Positions 48,898 through 59,207 of a stretch of DNA of 64,000 bases are shown here, piece after piece; within the stretch, counting starts at the first letter, position 1; the number at the start of each line of letters is the position of its first letter. Source of the stretch: Steinernema hermaphroditum. Lineage: Eukaryota > Nematoda > Chromadorea > Rhabditida > Steinernematidae. Both the position numbers and the translations under genes were made by a program. Location: the NCBI GenBank assembly GCA_030435675.1, contig CM059623.1, positions 11,564,092 to 11,628,091 of the forward strand, read 5' to 3'. The notes beneath the pieces were generated by a model. The model worked only from the letters and a program-made list of their open reading frames with translations, did not search any database and had not been told where the DNA came from.

Positions 48898-50760
48898 AAG
48901 TCCGATTATCCATCACTGCTCTGTTTTAAATTGTGCCCCTTTCAAAGATTTGAGAGTGATTCGGAAGTAAATGGCGTACAAACTACGTTTCATTCATGCA
49001 TTCACATGAACGCTTTTGCGTTTATGCGCCCATAACACCGTTGAGAGCGGCGACAAGATATGTGACAAAAGGCTGAATTTTGAACACCGGATGCTAATCA
49101 AAAACGTTTAAATCATCGGAAATGACCAAACACAAACGTCCATACCAGCCTTGCTATCCACGAACCCTCTGACACGACACGGCCGTCAGCAATTGAGGCA
49201 TTCACAAGAGCTACATCATATTTTACACAGTTACTGACTATTCTGTGATGCACAATGGACCAATAGCCCGATACTACGTTTATGCGCCCCGAAGGTGACC
49301 CTCCAGGGCATTCCAAAAACTGTACAACGGGTCTTTTCCCCATCGGGAGAAGAGGCCCTGACGATATCGCTGGCATGGTCTGCCGGTGGATATTCCCGGG
49401 ATGGAGGTCGTTCAGAAGCGACAGTCTCTTCGCATCGGCGAGAGGGGGCGCAGGGAAGACAGAGAACGGACCACCCACGTCGCATCAGACCGGGCTGATT
49501 CGGGATAGGCCGCAAAGTCGAACATTTGTGTAGCGTAAATTATTGCAAATTCTGAAGAAACGTTGCGTGAGCGAACTTTCTTTGTTTTAGTGGCAAGTAT
49601 AAGAAGTAGTGCTCCCATTAATTCAAAATATTCTTTTGTTGACAGCGGAGTCACCTGAAAATTAGCACTAATTAGTCCTGTTTCTGGGAATATGTATGTA
49701 AAACAAGATCCTTTTCTCAGAATGTGTTCGTTACTCTAGAAACAAAGAAAGTTCAAATCTGTTCCTTTCCTGCTGGTGTGGATCTCTCTAGGCGGTAATT
49801 ACGGTCATATTGGCGAGACGGTGGAACTACGGTCCCCTTGTGTTCCAAGCTTTCTGATAGCCGGAGCGATCATTGCGCATTGAGTATATACATGTAGAAG
49901 CCGTATGATCTTCGCTTTATAATATAGCTGTCTCTCGTATAGTTCTCATTCGTGACACATGGTTGGACGATCTGATTCACTTCCATTTCCACTGTTTTAT
50001 GTTGGTTTTCCGCGTAACAGTGCTTGTGACATACCGTACAAGTTACATACCATGATGGCCATACAAGCTAATCACCATAGAATAAGTGCATAGACACATC
50101 ACTTCAGCTTTCGTTTTCTTCGTATATTCACTCGCTTGTCAACTTTTCTACCATAGCCACAGGTAACGTCATAGAAATGCACAAACTTTTCCCTGGCGTA
50201 AGTCTATTAATATGTTCGCCACTACAGGTGCCTTTATTCTCCTGCATACAAGATTGTTTGTCCTTATTTTCAATCAGGTTATTTTTACCTTTTTCCCATA
50301 AGATAATTGTTTTTCGAACCTTTTGGTATTCTCAGTGATGCGTGATGCAGAAAACTTTTTTTGTCATGTGCTTTTTTTCTATTTTCGTGAACAGAGCCCT
50401 TATTTTCTTCATAAGCACAACCTCTGTTTTCCCTTCCGGGACATAGGCCTTCTGTGACCAACATTTTAGTGGCCATTACATACAGATTCATCAAGTAAAT
50501 TTCTCATCCAGCATGATTATCTGTACCTTTGAGTGCTCCAACATCAAGTGTTTTCGGGTGCGTCTATTTATATATTGATACCGTATGAATATGAGATTGT
50601 TTTCCTTTATCTTTTCCGGAATATTTTTACCATTTTCCCATGGAACAATTGTTTTTCAAATCCGCTCGCCTTTCCGGACTCTATTAATGTCTTGCCTTCA
50701 TTTGTTCGTGGTGAACAGGCGGTTGCTAGTGACTCCCTTTTCGGTTTATAAACAAAGGCC
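48898..50760. other. Spacer upstream of the GPCR gene
   Basis: Holds one member of a repeat pair (49255-49490, listed separately) and a diverged local duplication: TTTTCCCATAAGATAATTG with TTTTTCGAACC at about 50292-50322, matched by TTTTCCCATGGAACAATTG with TTTTTCAAATCC at about 50633-50663. The latter is next to the GPCR promoter. A TTTATAAAC word at about 50746 could be a TATA-like element. No gene supported. Confidence 0.4.
49255..49490. repeat. Dispersed repeat, copy 1
   Basis: About 235 bp here match 52352-52615: CAGCCCGATAC/TAGCCCGATAC, ATGCGCCCCGAAGGTGACCC, a block reading CCAAAAACTG, GGGTCTTTTCC, GAGGCCCTGA, GCATGGTCTGCCG, AGAAGCGACAGTCTCTT, CATCGGCG and a CACGTCGCA end. Both copies keep long frames on both strands, yet the frames diverge by frame shifts, so I do not call a protein. 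Possibly a fragment of a transposable element. Confidence 0.65.
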
Positions 50761-51986
50761 ATGACTCAAGAAGTCGTCAATCCGTCGGAAGAATTCCGGT
50801 ACGGTAGCGAACTGCAAGGTCGCGGCTACATGACCCGGATGGATACTTATGTCGGCCTCTCGATTTGGGTGGTGAGTGCGAGCAGAGCACTTTGCAGTCA
50901 ATGCTTCTTGTTGCAGCTGGCTTCCACGGCAGTGATTATTGGTCTTCTCAACTTGTACCTCATCAAAAAATTAAACATCTTCCACAACTCTTTCGGGGCT
51001 TTGTGGGTCAGCAGGACGATAGGAGAGATCGCATCCAACTTGCCCAACATTTTCTACGCTGGCCCCGTCACCATCTTGTGAGTAGAATATGCGTGAATGG
51101 CGAGAAGAACTGCCCTTCAGCCAACCAAAGGACATTGATCCGGCGGTCGGGATAGTGGCCTGGACGGTGGCCTTCTTCTTCGGCTTCGAATCGTGCATAA
51201 TGATCCAGTCCGTCTCGGCGAACAGAATGATCGCCGTTTGCGCGCCCCAGCACTACTATCACATTTTCTCCAAACGCCTCACCGCAATCCTCATCACCGT
51301 CACGTGGATTGTAGCAGCGTTCGTCATCTCACTCTACTACCGTATGATTCTCGTCCAAAGAAGTTGACTAAAAGCGTCTTTAGTTGTGCCATGCAGCGTG
51401 CTTGGCTACAGTCCCCAGTACCACGAGTACCTCTTCATCAAGTGTGCACCGGACACGGACCGCAAATATTCCCTCTTCGGCACTATAGGCAATATAGGAT
51501 GCTTCGCCATGTGCAGCTGTGCGCTGGTCATGGACATAACCACTCTGGTTAAGATCATCCAAATCAAGGTCACAAACAAGGCCATGGCTAGGGAGTCGTC
51601 GTTCCGAAGAAACGTGCGCTTTTTTGCTCAGGTGATCCTGCTTCCTCGCTTCCTGTTCTAAGGCGTCCTTTTAGACGGCATTCCAAAACATCACCATGAT
51701 CGGCACCTTGATCTTCCAGGTTCTCGCCAACAACAGCAAAGAGAGTGGCCGTCAGGACTACTTCATCTTGGCCTATGATACACTTATCCTCACTCAACTT
51801 AACAACGGGTAAAAAGTGTTGAGCGAGGAGAACTGACAAAGATGTTTCAGGCTGGCGCTCATTCTCTTCAACCCTGAGGTTCATGAGTTTCTCGGAGTCA
51901 ACATCTGGTGTCTACGGAAGAAGAGGATCAGCGCGATTCCGTGCACCATGACTGCTGTCAGAACTGTAGCCAAGATCGATAACTAG
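50761..51986 (+). CDS. Nematode seven-transmembrane chemoreceptor, Srx-like (336 aa)
   Basis: Six exons: 50761-50871, 50917-51077, 51121-51341, 51384-51631, 51675-51808, 51851-51986; total 1011 nt in phase. Recognisable serpentine-receptor words are KLNIFHNSFGALWVSRTIGE (loop 1/TM2), NRMIAVCAPQHYYHIFSKR (end of TM3 and loop 2) and the tail LALILFNPEVHEFLG after TM7. Several hydrophobic segments of about 20 residues are evident (for example IVAWTVAFFFGF and LTAILITVTWIVAAF). These features fit the nematode Srx class better than others I know. Likely a plasma-membrane receptor of sensory neurons. AATAAA occurs at 52122-52127. Assignment to class x is from memory of motifs. Confidence 0.8.
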
Positions 51987-52157
51987 CAACCGAACGTCCG
52001 ACTAAATTAGATCCAAGGAGGTAGCGGCTTTGAGTTTTGTATACCTACAACCCCCGACTTCTTATCAATATTTGTGAATTTGGTGAGTTGATGAGTTGAC
52101 GTATTTGTGCGATATTTGTCCAATAAACTCAAGAAATGCTCAAGTATAACAGTTGGA

Positions 52158-52262
52158 ATCACCATGATCGGCACCTTGGTCTTCCAGGTTCTGGCCAACA
52201 ACAGCAAAGAGAGTGGCCGTCAGGACTACTTCATCTTGGCCTATGACACACTCATCCTAACA
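52158..52262 (+). pseudogene. Relic of GPCR exon 5
   Basis: About 105 bp directly behind the GPCR polyadenylation signal match the start of exon 5 (51690-51795): ATCACCATGATCGGCACCTT, CTTCCAGGTTCT, GCCAACAACAGCAAAGAGAG and onward to ACACT-ATCCT. Only a few bases differ, so the copy is recent. It is flanked by no other exon, so it cannot encode a receptor. Confidence 0.85.
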
Positions 52263-52351
52263 ACATAATAAGGTATAACAGTCGGAAAAGTTCAAATAGT
52301 GCCAAAAAAATTCCCAAACAGACCAATTTTGCACCCTGACTGGCCGGTGGA

Positions 52352-52615
52352 CCCACAGCCCGATACGACGTCAATGCGCCACACAGTCAGAACGGGAACA
52401 CGCGGCGCTACTCAATATGCGCCCCGAAGGTGACCCTTCAGGGCTCTCCAAAAACTGGACACCGGGTCTTTTCCTCATCGGAAGGAGAGGCCCTGATAAC
52501 AATGCTCGCATGGTCTGCCGAAAACATTTCAGAGACGGAGGCCATCCAGAAGCGACAGTCTCTTTGCATCGGCGCGAGGAGCTCAGGGAAAACAGAGAAC
52601 AGACCACTCACGTCG
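52352..52615. repeat. Dispersed repeat, copy 2
   Basis: Partner of 49255-49490, with the same internal landmarks (GCGCCCCGAAGGTGACCC, CCAAAAACTG, GGGTCTTTTCC, GAGGCCCTGA, GCATGGTCTGCCG, GAAGCGACAGTCTCTT, CACGTCGCA). Copy 2 has an extra 35-40 bp near its left end. The two copies flank the GPCR gene in direct orientation. Confidence 0.65.
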
Positions 52616-53076
52616 CACTTGTTTGCTCCTTTTTCGAAATTCCACTCCTTTACGAACCACTGTCATTGGCGCTCTGTATCGTTTTCCATTACTGAACACT
52701 CAACATCACGCTTTCTCTTATTTTTGTGCGCCGCACAAACTCTTCCGCCTAGCCTTCAACATCACCGACCCTCTGCTGAAACTCTCTGTTCTCCACGTTC
52801 ATTGTGCTGAGTTTCACTCCTTTTGTACTCTCCGAGCACTTCGAATCTCGCAAGCAATCTGCCGATCTGTCCGTGTTTATGATCGTGCCCCTTCTGTGCC
52901 CTTGGGTCCTCGCAACTGTGGGGCCAACGGCGAATGGAGGAGAAAGAGATCGCGGCGCACAAGCATTTGATTCTTTTGACGATAGAGTGTGGCTGGAAGG
53001 AGCGCTGCGTGTTGATTCGACTTGATCGTTCCTAACCACTTACTCCCGCTTTCAGTTAATATCTCGACGAACGAAG
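52616..53076. other. 5' flank of the DXO-like gene
   Basis: No gene is supported in this stretch. A CGCTTTCAG acceptor ends at 53055, 21 bases before the DXO-like start codon, and fits a trans-splice acceptor or the end of an upstream intron. Short frames on both strands here look incidental. Confidence 0.45.
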
Positions 53077-55190
53077 ATGCCGCCATCACGTGGAAATCGT
53101 GCATGTGTTCGTGGCGCCCAGCGCGGGACTGCATTGCGAAGCAGAGCGAAGCCGCGCCAGCCACGGCAGAACTCTGAATCTTCCTCTTCGTCAGCGCCTG
53201 TCAGCACGATGACGGAGAGTGTCAGAGAGGATCTCCCGAAAGTGGCTGGATTGGAGATCGGCCAGGAACGGAATCTCAAGACGGACGGCAATAATAATAA
53301 AAGTGAGTCATCGCTATCTAGAGCTGTTTTTACGGTTGTTGTGAATTCAGATCGATCGAGGAAGACAAGCAGCTCGTGCAAAACTAACAGAACGAAATCC
53401 CAATCGCAGAATGCGACCGCCAGTGTGGCAGAATTGCGCGAGAAGGTGGCGACGACAACCGCCCGACTTGGAGAGACACTGAAGCACGCGGCGGAAGTGG
53501 CGCGAAAGACCCGCCACCCTCTGGCCAGCATGGTGATCGTTGCGCTGGACGACTTCCACGAACAGCAGGCGGCGCTGCGCCAACTCAACGAAGCATTCTT
53601 ATCTAAGCCGCACGAGGTCCGCGAGGACCAGGCGGTCATCATCCAGCCGAAGGTGGCCGAAGCCGACCAGGACGTCTTCGTGAATAACCTGCTGTTGGCC
53701 GTGGATATGGAGGCGAAGTCCGTGGTGAAGATCTACAGGGACAAGAAGAAGGACTTTCTCGTCATCCGGTTCACCAGCAAACTCCTAGTCCACGCCTTCC
53801 TCCGCCGTTTCCGGGAACGAAATCTCTTCAAGTTGCTCGGAGGTAACGCCGCTCTCCATTGATTATGCTACTTCCTCCTCCTAGGTGCACGTCTGACGCG
53901 TGACATGAACCCCGAAGAGTTGGACAAGTATTGGGCGGCGGTAGAGCAGGTCGCGGCGCTCAACAGGGCCCTCTCCGGCGACCATTCCTTCTACGTCGAT
54001 CTCGTCACGCTCCAAGTGCGCCAGAAGCCTGACGCTGTGGAGGACAGATCACCAATGAAACCACGGGCCAACAAGTCTCTGCAAGATACCGTATCCTGTG
54101 ACCCGTCTGAGTACGCCAACTGCGAAGAAGTGAAGATAGGCCGCCCGAAGAGCGAAGGGAACTACTACGACGACGGCCGGGAGATCAACATTTTGCGGAC
54201 AGAGGACGCCGAGGCGAAGCGACTGCAGAAGGAGCGCCTTGGCGACGACACCCTCTTCGTGAACGTCCAGAAGCGCGTCGCCCTCGAACGCATCCCGAAC
54301 CCCTCCGAGACCTTCGACGCGATGCTGCTGCTCTTCAAAGAACAACGCCTTTGGCTGAACTCTGTCAGGGAGGTAAGGGTTCTGTACTTGTACATCTCTA
54401 ATGACTGGCTACTGTAGATGTGCTACAATTGTCACTTCGTGTGCCACATAGACCACTTGGTCAGGATGGCGGTCACCGGGGGAAACAGGCCACTCCTGGA
54501 AGATGCAGGCGACGAAGCTGGGAAAGGTCATCTTCTTGAAGACCGAGAGCCCTACGCTGCGAGTAACCACGGAGAAGAACCAGGAGTGCTCCTTCAAGGA
54601 CGCGATGACCACCTCGAGACACGTACGCGGCCATGTTAGATACCGTACCTCACGGAGTACTTTAGAAACGGCCGGGCTTGGCGCATCGGATGATCTCAAC
54701 GCGGGTAGTCCAGATGCCCGTCACCCCTCTGGACCTCCTCGTGTTCGCCGACGAGGACTGCGTGGCGGAGGAGAAGCGCGATGGCGGCGACGCTTTCGTC
54801 CTCCTGAAGGTCCGTCCCCAAGATGAGCCCTTCACCCCGGATTTCTACCGTAGCACCGCGCCCCTGTGGTACTTCCGCGCGCTCTTCTCCGGCATCGAGA
54901 AGATCGTCGTCGGACTCCGCAACGAAGACAACCGTATCTACGACGTGACCACCCTGGACAGAGAAGATCTCCTCAAGAACGCCGTCGGCTGGAATCCCTC
55001 CGTCTGCATCCACTTCCTGGGCGACGTCCTCGCTACGCTGAAGTCCACGCTGGACAGTGTACCCGACCTGAAGACGTTCGTCATCGAGAAGAAGAAGGGC
55101 GCATCCGAAGTGCGCATCGAAAGAGAAGCCGAAGCGCGCCGTTTCCTGCCACCTCCCTTCGTGGGCGCCGTCTTGAAGATGAAGCCGTGA
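53077..55190 (+). CDS. DXO/Rai1-like protein with degenerate active site; exon 3 frameshifted
   Basis: Exons: 53077-53842, 53885-54372, 54418-54622, 54666-55190. The DXO/Rai1 family removes incomplete mRNA caps and degrades the RNA 5' to 3'. Family match is in exons 3-4: FVCHIDHLVRMAVT (human DXO-like FVTWRGHL---LTTP), FYRS---WYF--LFSGI-KIVVGLRN, GWNPSVCIHFL and a FLPPPF end. Catalytic motifs are eroded: the GYKFE block is absent, E-x-D reads ADED, and E-x-K reads LLK. About 300 N-terminal residues, including a Ser/Arg-rich leader, have no match I know. Exon 3 is 205 nt against 210 in the downstream copy; the 5-nt loss near 54476-54480 breaks the frame. The donor at 54372 could instead join 55890, giving an open frame of 662 aa. 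Either a pseudogene, an assembly error or exon skipping. Confidence 0.7.
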
Positions 55191-55381
55191 TCGAACCGTG
55201 TAGACAAGTGTACGTACGTTGTTGTTTGTTTATGAATTGAATAATGTTTCCATTTTGTAGAAGAGTTAGTTTAGTGGTCATTTTTTGGGTGAATCATTGG
55301 GTTCATTGGTTTATTGGGCGTTTTATTGGAATCACGGGTCGGGTTGACAATGACAGGAGCAGCTTGTGAACCTTAGACAGA
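55191..55381. other. 3' flank of the first DXO-like exon set
   Basis: A 3' untranslated region shared with the second copy: GTGTAGACAAGTGTACGTAC followed by GTTGTTTGTTTATGAATTGA occurs at both 55197 and 56674. The minus-strand papain-like fragment ends only about 190 bp away, so the genes converge tail to tail. Confidence 0.5.
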
Positions 55382-55830
55382 TTACCGTGCGACTGGTGCA
55401 GTACGGGTTCTGCTGCGGCCGAGACTCTCGGCGCGGTCGACCCTTTTTCCTTCGAGGTTTCTTGGGAGGTAGGCTCTGAAAGATTTGTCGTTTTCAATGA
55501 TCTCTAGTTAACTCCAACCTGAAGGATACTCGGTAACCACCCAGCTCCATTCCACACAGCTGCTTCGTGCCTTCTTGGTAGGGAATAAAGGCGTATCCTT
55601 TGAAACCCCAGGAGTTGCGTACTAGCAGGCAGCCATCAACGAATGTCAGGGCATGTCCTGGTAGAGTTCCGCCGTATCTTGATGGGAGTTCGCCGGGGAT
55701 CACCACATTTCCGTTCTCCTCTTTCAATTTCAAGTTTCCGAACTCATTAGTAACGCTTGTGAGGCCTGTAAATTTATTTCTTAACAGGTTAATGGAAACC
55801 AGGAAATACCGGTAATAAACATATCCATGT
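55382..55830 (-). pseudogene. Papain-like (C1) cysteine peptidase C-terminal fragment, copy 1
   Basis: Coding order: an exon ending at 55810 (reads MFITG), 55765-55519, and 55475-55382; phases agree. The middle exon has the papain C-terminal pattern: LPGHALTF with the catalytic histidine, LLVRNSWGFKGYAFIPY with the catalytic asparagine, then the LGGYRVSF end. The N-terminal half with the catalytic cysteine is absent, cut off at about 55842 where DXO-like intron sequence begins. Therefore it is probably a truncated gene produced by the segmental duplication. It is closely similar in layout to 58382-58830. Confidence 0.65.
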
Positions 55831-55841
55831 TCGGGTCAGCG

Positions 55842-56667
55842 GAGGTAAGGGTTCTGTACTTGTACATCTCTAATGACTGGCTACTGTAGATGTGCTACAA
55901 TTGTCACTTCGTGTGCCACATAGACCACTTGGTCAGGATGGCGGTCACCCCGGCCATGGAAACAGGCCACTCCTGGAAGATGCAGGCGACGAAGCTGGGA
56001 AAGGTCATCTTCTTGAAGACCGAGAGCGCTACGCTACGAGTAACCACGGAGAAGAACCAGGAGTGCTCCTTCAAGGACGCGATGACCACCTCGAGACACG
56101 TACGCGGCCATGTTAGATACCGTACCTCACGGAGTACTTTAGAAACGGCCGGGCTTGGCGCATCGGATGATCTCAACGCGGGTAGTCCAGATGCCCGTCA
56201 CCCCTCTGGACCTCCTCGTGTTCGCCGACGAGGACTGCGTGGCGGAGGAGAAGCGCGATGGCGGCGACGCTTTCGTCCTCCTGAAGGTCCGTCCCCAAGA
56301 TGAGCCCTTCACCCCGGATTTCTACCGTAGCACCGCGCCCCTGTGGTACTTCCGCGCGCTCTTCTCCGGCATCGAGAAGATCGTCGTCGGACTCCGCAAC
56401 GAAGACAACCGTATCTACGACATGACCACTCTGGACCGCGAAGATCTCCTCAAGAACGCTATCGGCTGGAGTCCTTCCGCGTGCATCCACTTCCTGGGCG
56501 ATGTCCTCGCGAAGCTGAAGTCCGCGCTGGACACCATACCCGACCTGAAGACGTTCGTCATCGAGAAGAAGAAAGGGGTGTCCGAAGTGCGCATCGAAAG
56601 AGAAGCCGAGGCGCGCCGTTTCCTGCCACCTCCCTTCGTGGGCGCCGTCTTGAAGATGAAGCCGTGA
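55842..56667 (+). pseudogene. Duplicated DXO-like exons 3-4 (intact frame, no exons 1-2)
   Basis: Sequence from the exon 2 donor region (GGAGGTAAGGGTTCTGTAC) to beyond the stop repeats 54371-55245. Exons 55890-56099 and 56143-56667 keep an open frame of 245 codons, including the five bases missing from the first copy. Differences in the final exon are few (for example GWNPSVC against GWSPSAC). There is no promoter or start-bearing exon of its own. It could serve as the true 3' end of the upstream gene by splicing from 54372 to 55890, or be a non-functional duplicate. The degenerate catalytic motifs are the same as in the first copy. Confidence 0.75.
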
Positions 56668-56759
56668 TCTAACCGTGTAGACAAGTGTACGTACGTTGTT
56701 GTTTGTTTATGAATTGAATAAATTTGGCATTTTGTAGGCGGATTGGTTTAGTGGGTGTC

Positions 56760-56840
56760 TTATTGGGTGAAGCACAGAGCCTTGCACCTTCGAGGTTTGT
56801 GGGGGTATACGCGCTGAAAGATGCCAACCTTCGTGCATTC
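56760..56840 (-). pseudogene. Papain-like last-exon relic
   Basis: CCTTCGAGGTTTGTGGG and CGCTGAAAGAT at 56791-56822 match CCTTCGAGGTTTCTTGG and CTCTGAAAGAT at 55453-55483, the start of the last exon of the papain-like fragment upstream. On the minus strand the translation retains a PPQTSK-QGS word similar to SQETSKEKGS. This shows that the duplicated unit contained both DXO-like exons and the tail of the papain-like gene. Confidence 0.5.
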
Positions 56841-57139
56841 GGCTGAACAGCGCTGATAAGTGAACTAGTCCCGGCACGACATGCCTGAGCACCACGAGCA
56901 GCTCATATCAGCAACTTCGTGACCTTGTTCCACGTTTCACACGTTTCTGTACGATGCTCTGCGGTAGAAGTTGACCTTTCAGTGACCTTTAGACTGCAGA
57001 CAGACAGTAGACAACGTTCCGTGTCTGCGAGGGAATCGGCCACTCCGCGGCGTCAGTTTTGGAGTTCGCTTCATCACGCGTCGGTCGGCTCCGTCCAGAA
57101 CATCGATTCTCGGAACCCGAAGTCCCGCTTCCAGCAGCT

Positions 57140-58247
57140 ATGGAGAAGCTCATGCAACTCGGCGGTCTCGGAGGCCTTGGCGGTCTTGCCGGAGTAGGTT
57201 CCTTCCGTATTTGCTTCATTCAAGCCTCTGTTTCAGTTCGGCGGTAACAGCCCTGCACAGGACGTCGCCAAACACCCGGACACCTCGGAGACGGTGTACA
57301 TTTCGTCTCTGGCGCTGCTCAAGATGCTCCGCCACGGACGCAGCGGAGTGCCTATGGAGGTGATGGGGCTCATGCTCGGTGATTTCGTCGATGACTACAC
57401 GATCAAGGTGGTGGACGTCTTCGCCATGCCGCAGTCGGGGACGGGCGTCTCTGTGGAGGCCGTGGACCCCGTCTTCCAGACGAAGATGCTCGACATGTTG
57501 AAGAGAACGGGCCGCGGAGAAATGGTCGTCGGCTGGTATCACTCGCACCCCGGCTTTGGTTGCTGGCTCTCCAGCGTCGACGTCGCCACGCAACAAAGCT
57601 TTGAAGCCCTCAGCGAGCGCGCTGTCGCTGTCGTCATCGATCCTATCCAGTCCGTTAAGGGAAAGGTGCGTTCTTTCTAACGTAATGTAGCTCCTGATGA
57701 TCATTGTTTAGGTGGTTATCGACGCCTTCCGCTCAATCAACGTCCTCGCGCTGGCGACTTCACATGGACGACTCGCCCCGACGTCCGAGCCGCGACAGAC
57801 GACCTCAAACCTCGGGCATCTCGTGCGCCCCAGCCTCGTGGCGGCCATCCACGGTCTCGGTACGCGCTATTACTCCCTCCCCATCGGCTATCGTCTTGGC
57901 CAGAAAGACCAGAAGATGCTGCAGTGCGTTCACAAGAAGAACTGGGCCGACGGACTCCTCCTGAGCAAGTTCGCCGACCACAACAAGAAGAACATCGAGC
58001 AAACGAAAGAGATGCTCAAGTACACCGAGCTCTTCAACAAGGTAGGCCACGAACCCGCAGGCAGTCCTACTGAGGAACGTTTCAGGAGATCGCAGCCCTT
58101 CGGTCCCTCAGCAAGAAGGAAAAGGAACTCAAGAAGGTCGGCCGACTGAATCCGAAGCGCCGTCTCGAGGACACCGCCCACGAGGTGATGCGCGAGAACA
58201 TCGTCCAAAGCCTCGCTTCCATGGTCAACTCGCAGGCTTTCCATTAG
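57140..58247 (+). CDS. rpn-11: 26S proteasome regulatory subunit RPN11 (PSMD14), JAMM deubiquitinase
   Basis: Exons 57140-57193, 57237-57665, 57712-58041, 58086-58247; 975 nt, 324 aa, all in phase with 43-46 bp introns. It cleaves ubiquitin chains from substrates at the proteasome lid. The JAMM zinc motif is complete: Glu59 ([10 protein letters not shown]) and [14 protein letters not shown] with His120, His122 and Asp133, at the same spacing as in other animals. The N-terminus has the Gly/Leu-rich [12 protein letters not shown] found in the family. It is about 14 residues longer than human PSMD14 (310), with an insert after [10 protein letters not shown] and before [12 protein letters not shown]; the last third is more diverged than usual. 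The only near-identical housekeeping gene in the window, and likely essential. Confidence 0.97.
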
Positions 58248-58381
58248 CATCGTCGTCACTGTATTTATAATGTAATTATCCGTGAAATGTAATTTTATTT
58301 CTCTTGTGCTCATGTACCTTGCGAGGGTTAAGTGGGTCGTTTATCAGAAAAGCACAGGTTGGCATTTTAATCACAGGTCAG

Positions 58382-58830
58382 TCATTGCTTCACACCACTG
58401 GGCCCGGGCTTGCTGTCCTCACTGGTCAAGCCGTCCGTCGTTCTCAGGTCATACTTGCTGAAAGCGTACTTTTTGTGGAAACTAAGCTGTGACTCTGTTA
58501 CCTGAATACCACCCTGTACCCGCCAAGCTTCATTCCCCACACAGAGTTCACGCCTTGCGGGTACGGAATAATCGCATAGCATCTATACCCCCAGCTGTTA
58601 CTCCAAGAGTTTCTCAGTAGCAGATGGTCACCAATGAGGGATATGGGTGCCACTGCGTGTCCTGGAGGTACCGCTCCCTTCTCCGAGACAAGCTCGTTCG
58701 GGACCATAACGTGCCCTGCCGTTGGCTTCTGCTGCAGCCTTCGAAACTCCGCGGTCACCATGTTGAATCCTATGAGTATGTGAGCACGAGATGTGTGGAA
58801 GGAAGGAGTTACCAATGATAAACATCTACC
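58382..58830 (-). CDS. Papain-like (C1) cysteine peptidase, C-terminal part, copy 2
   Basis: Exons in coding order: one ending at 58813 (MFIIG), 58769-58502, 58457-58382; phases agree. It contains PPGHAVAPISL (catalytic histidine) and LLLRNSWSNSWGYRCYAIIP (catalytic asparagine), then the LGGYRVVF end, as in papain-type C-terminal domains. Immediately upstream of MFIIG the required frame meets a TAG, and I could not join it in phase to 58905-59207, so the N-terminal catalytic-cysteine domain is not seen. Either the upstream exon is missing, or this is a partial gene like the copy at 55382-55830. Confidence 0.55.
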
Positions 58831-58904
58831 GGCTCTTCAAAAGGAGGTGTAGCCTGCTTACAGCACTAAAGGCATCAACTACTTTCAAGGACCCACAAAG
58901 ACAC

Positions 58905-59207
58905 TTACTCCCTTAAATAGTCTCTCTGTGAGATGCATTTTTCCTTGCTCTTCTTATATTCCTTCTGAAGAGCCGGTAGGTTTTTCTTCAGGAAAGTATC
59001 CCGAAAATCGTCCGGATATTTTTCCGACAGTCCGATGGCAACAACTGTCAGGTATGCCACGAGAGCGCAGTCGTCTCCTAAAAATGGAAGAGTTCCACTT
59101 CTACACACATGCACAAATTGCAAACTCTTTTGTTCCACGATTTTGCCCCGGAACAGATCGTCAAATGGGATTACGCCAGGTACGGGGATCAATGCTTGTT
59201 GGGCCAT
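58905..59207 (-). CDS. Short protein related to the tail of the FLYWCH-like gene
   Basis: An ATG at 59207 opens 100 codons: QALIPVPGVIPFDDLFRGKI, then CALVAYLTVVAIGLSEKYP and a Lys-rich end. The pattern LIPVP---PF-------I followed by a hydrophobic L-F-VYGL/V-IGL helix and a short tail resembles the last exon at 62635-62928. A 31-37 bp intron near 59100 is possible but not required. A GTAAGT donor sits right at the stop (58906), so the frame may continue by splicing into exons near 58870 or further. Function unknown. Confidence 0.4.
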   Translation of the reverse strand: MAQQALIPVPGVIPFDDLFRGKIVEQKSLQFVHVCRSGTLPFLGDDCALVAYLTVVAIGLSEKYPDDFRDTFLKKNLPALQKEYKKSKEKCISQRDYLRE

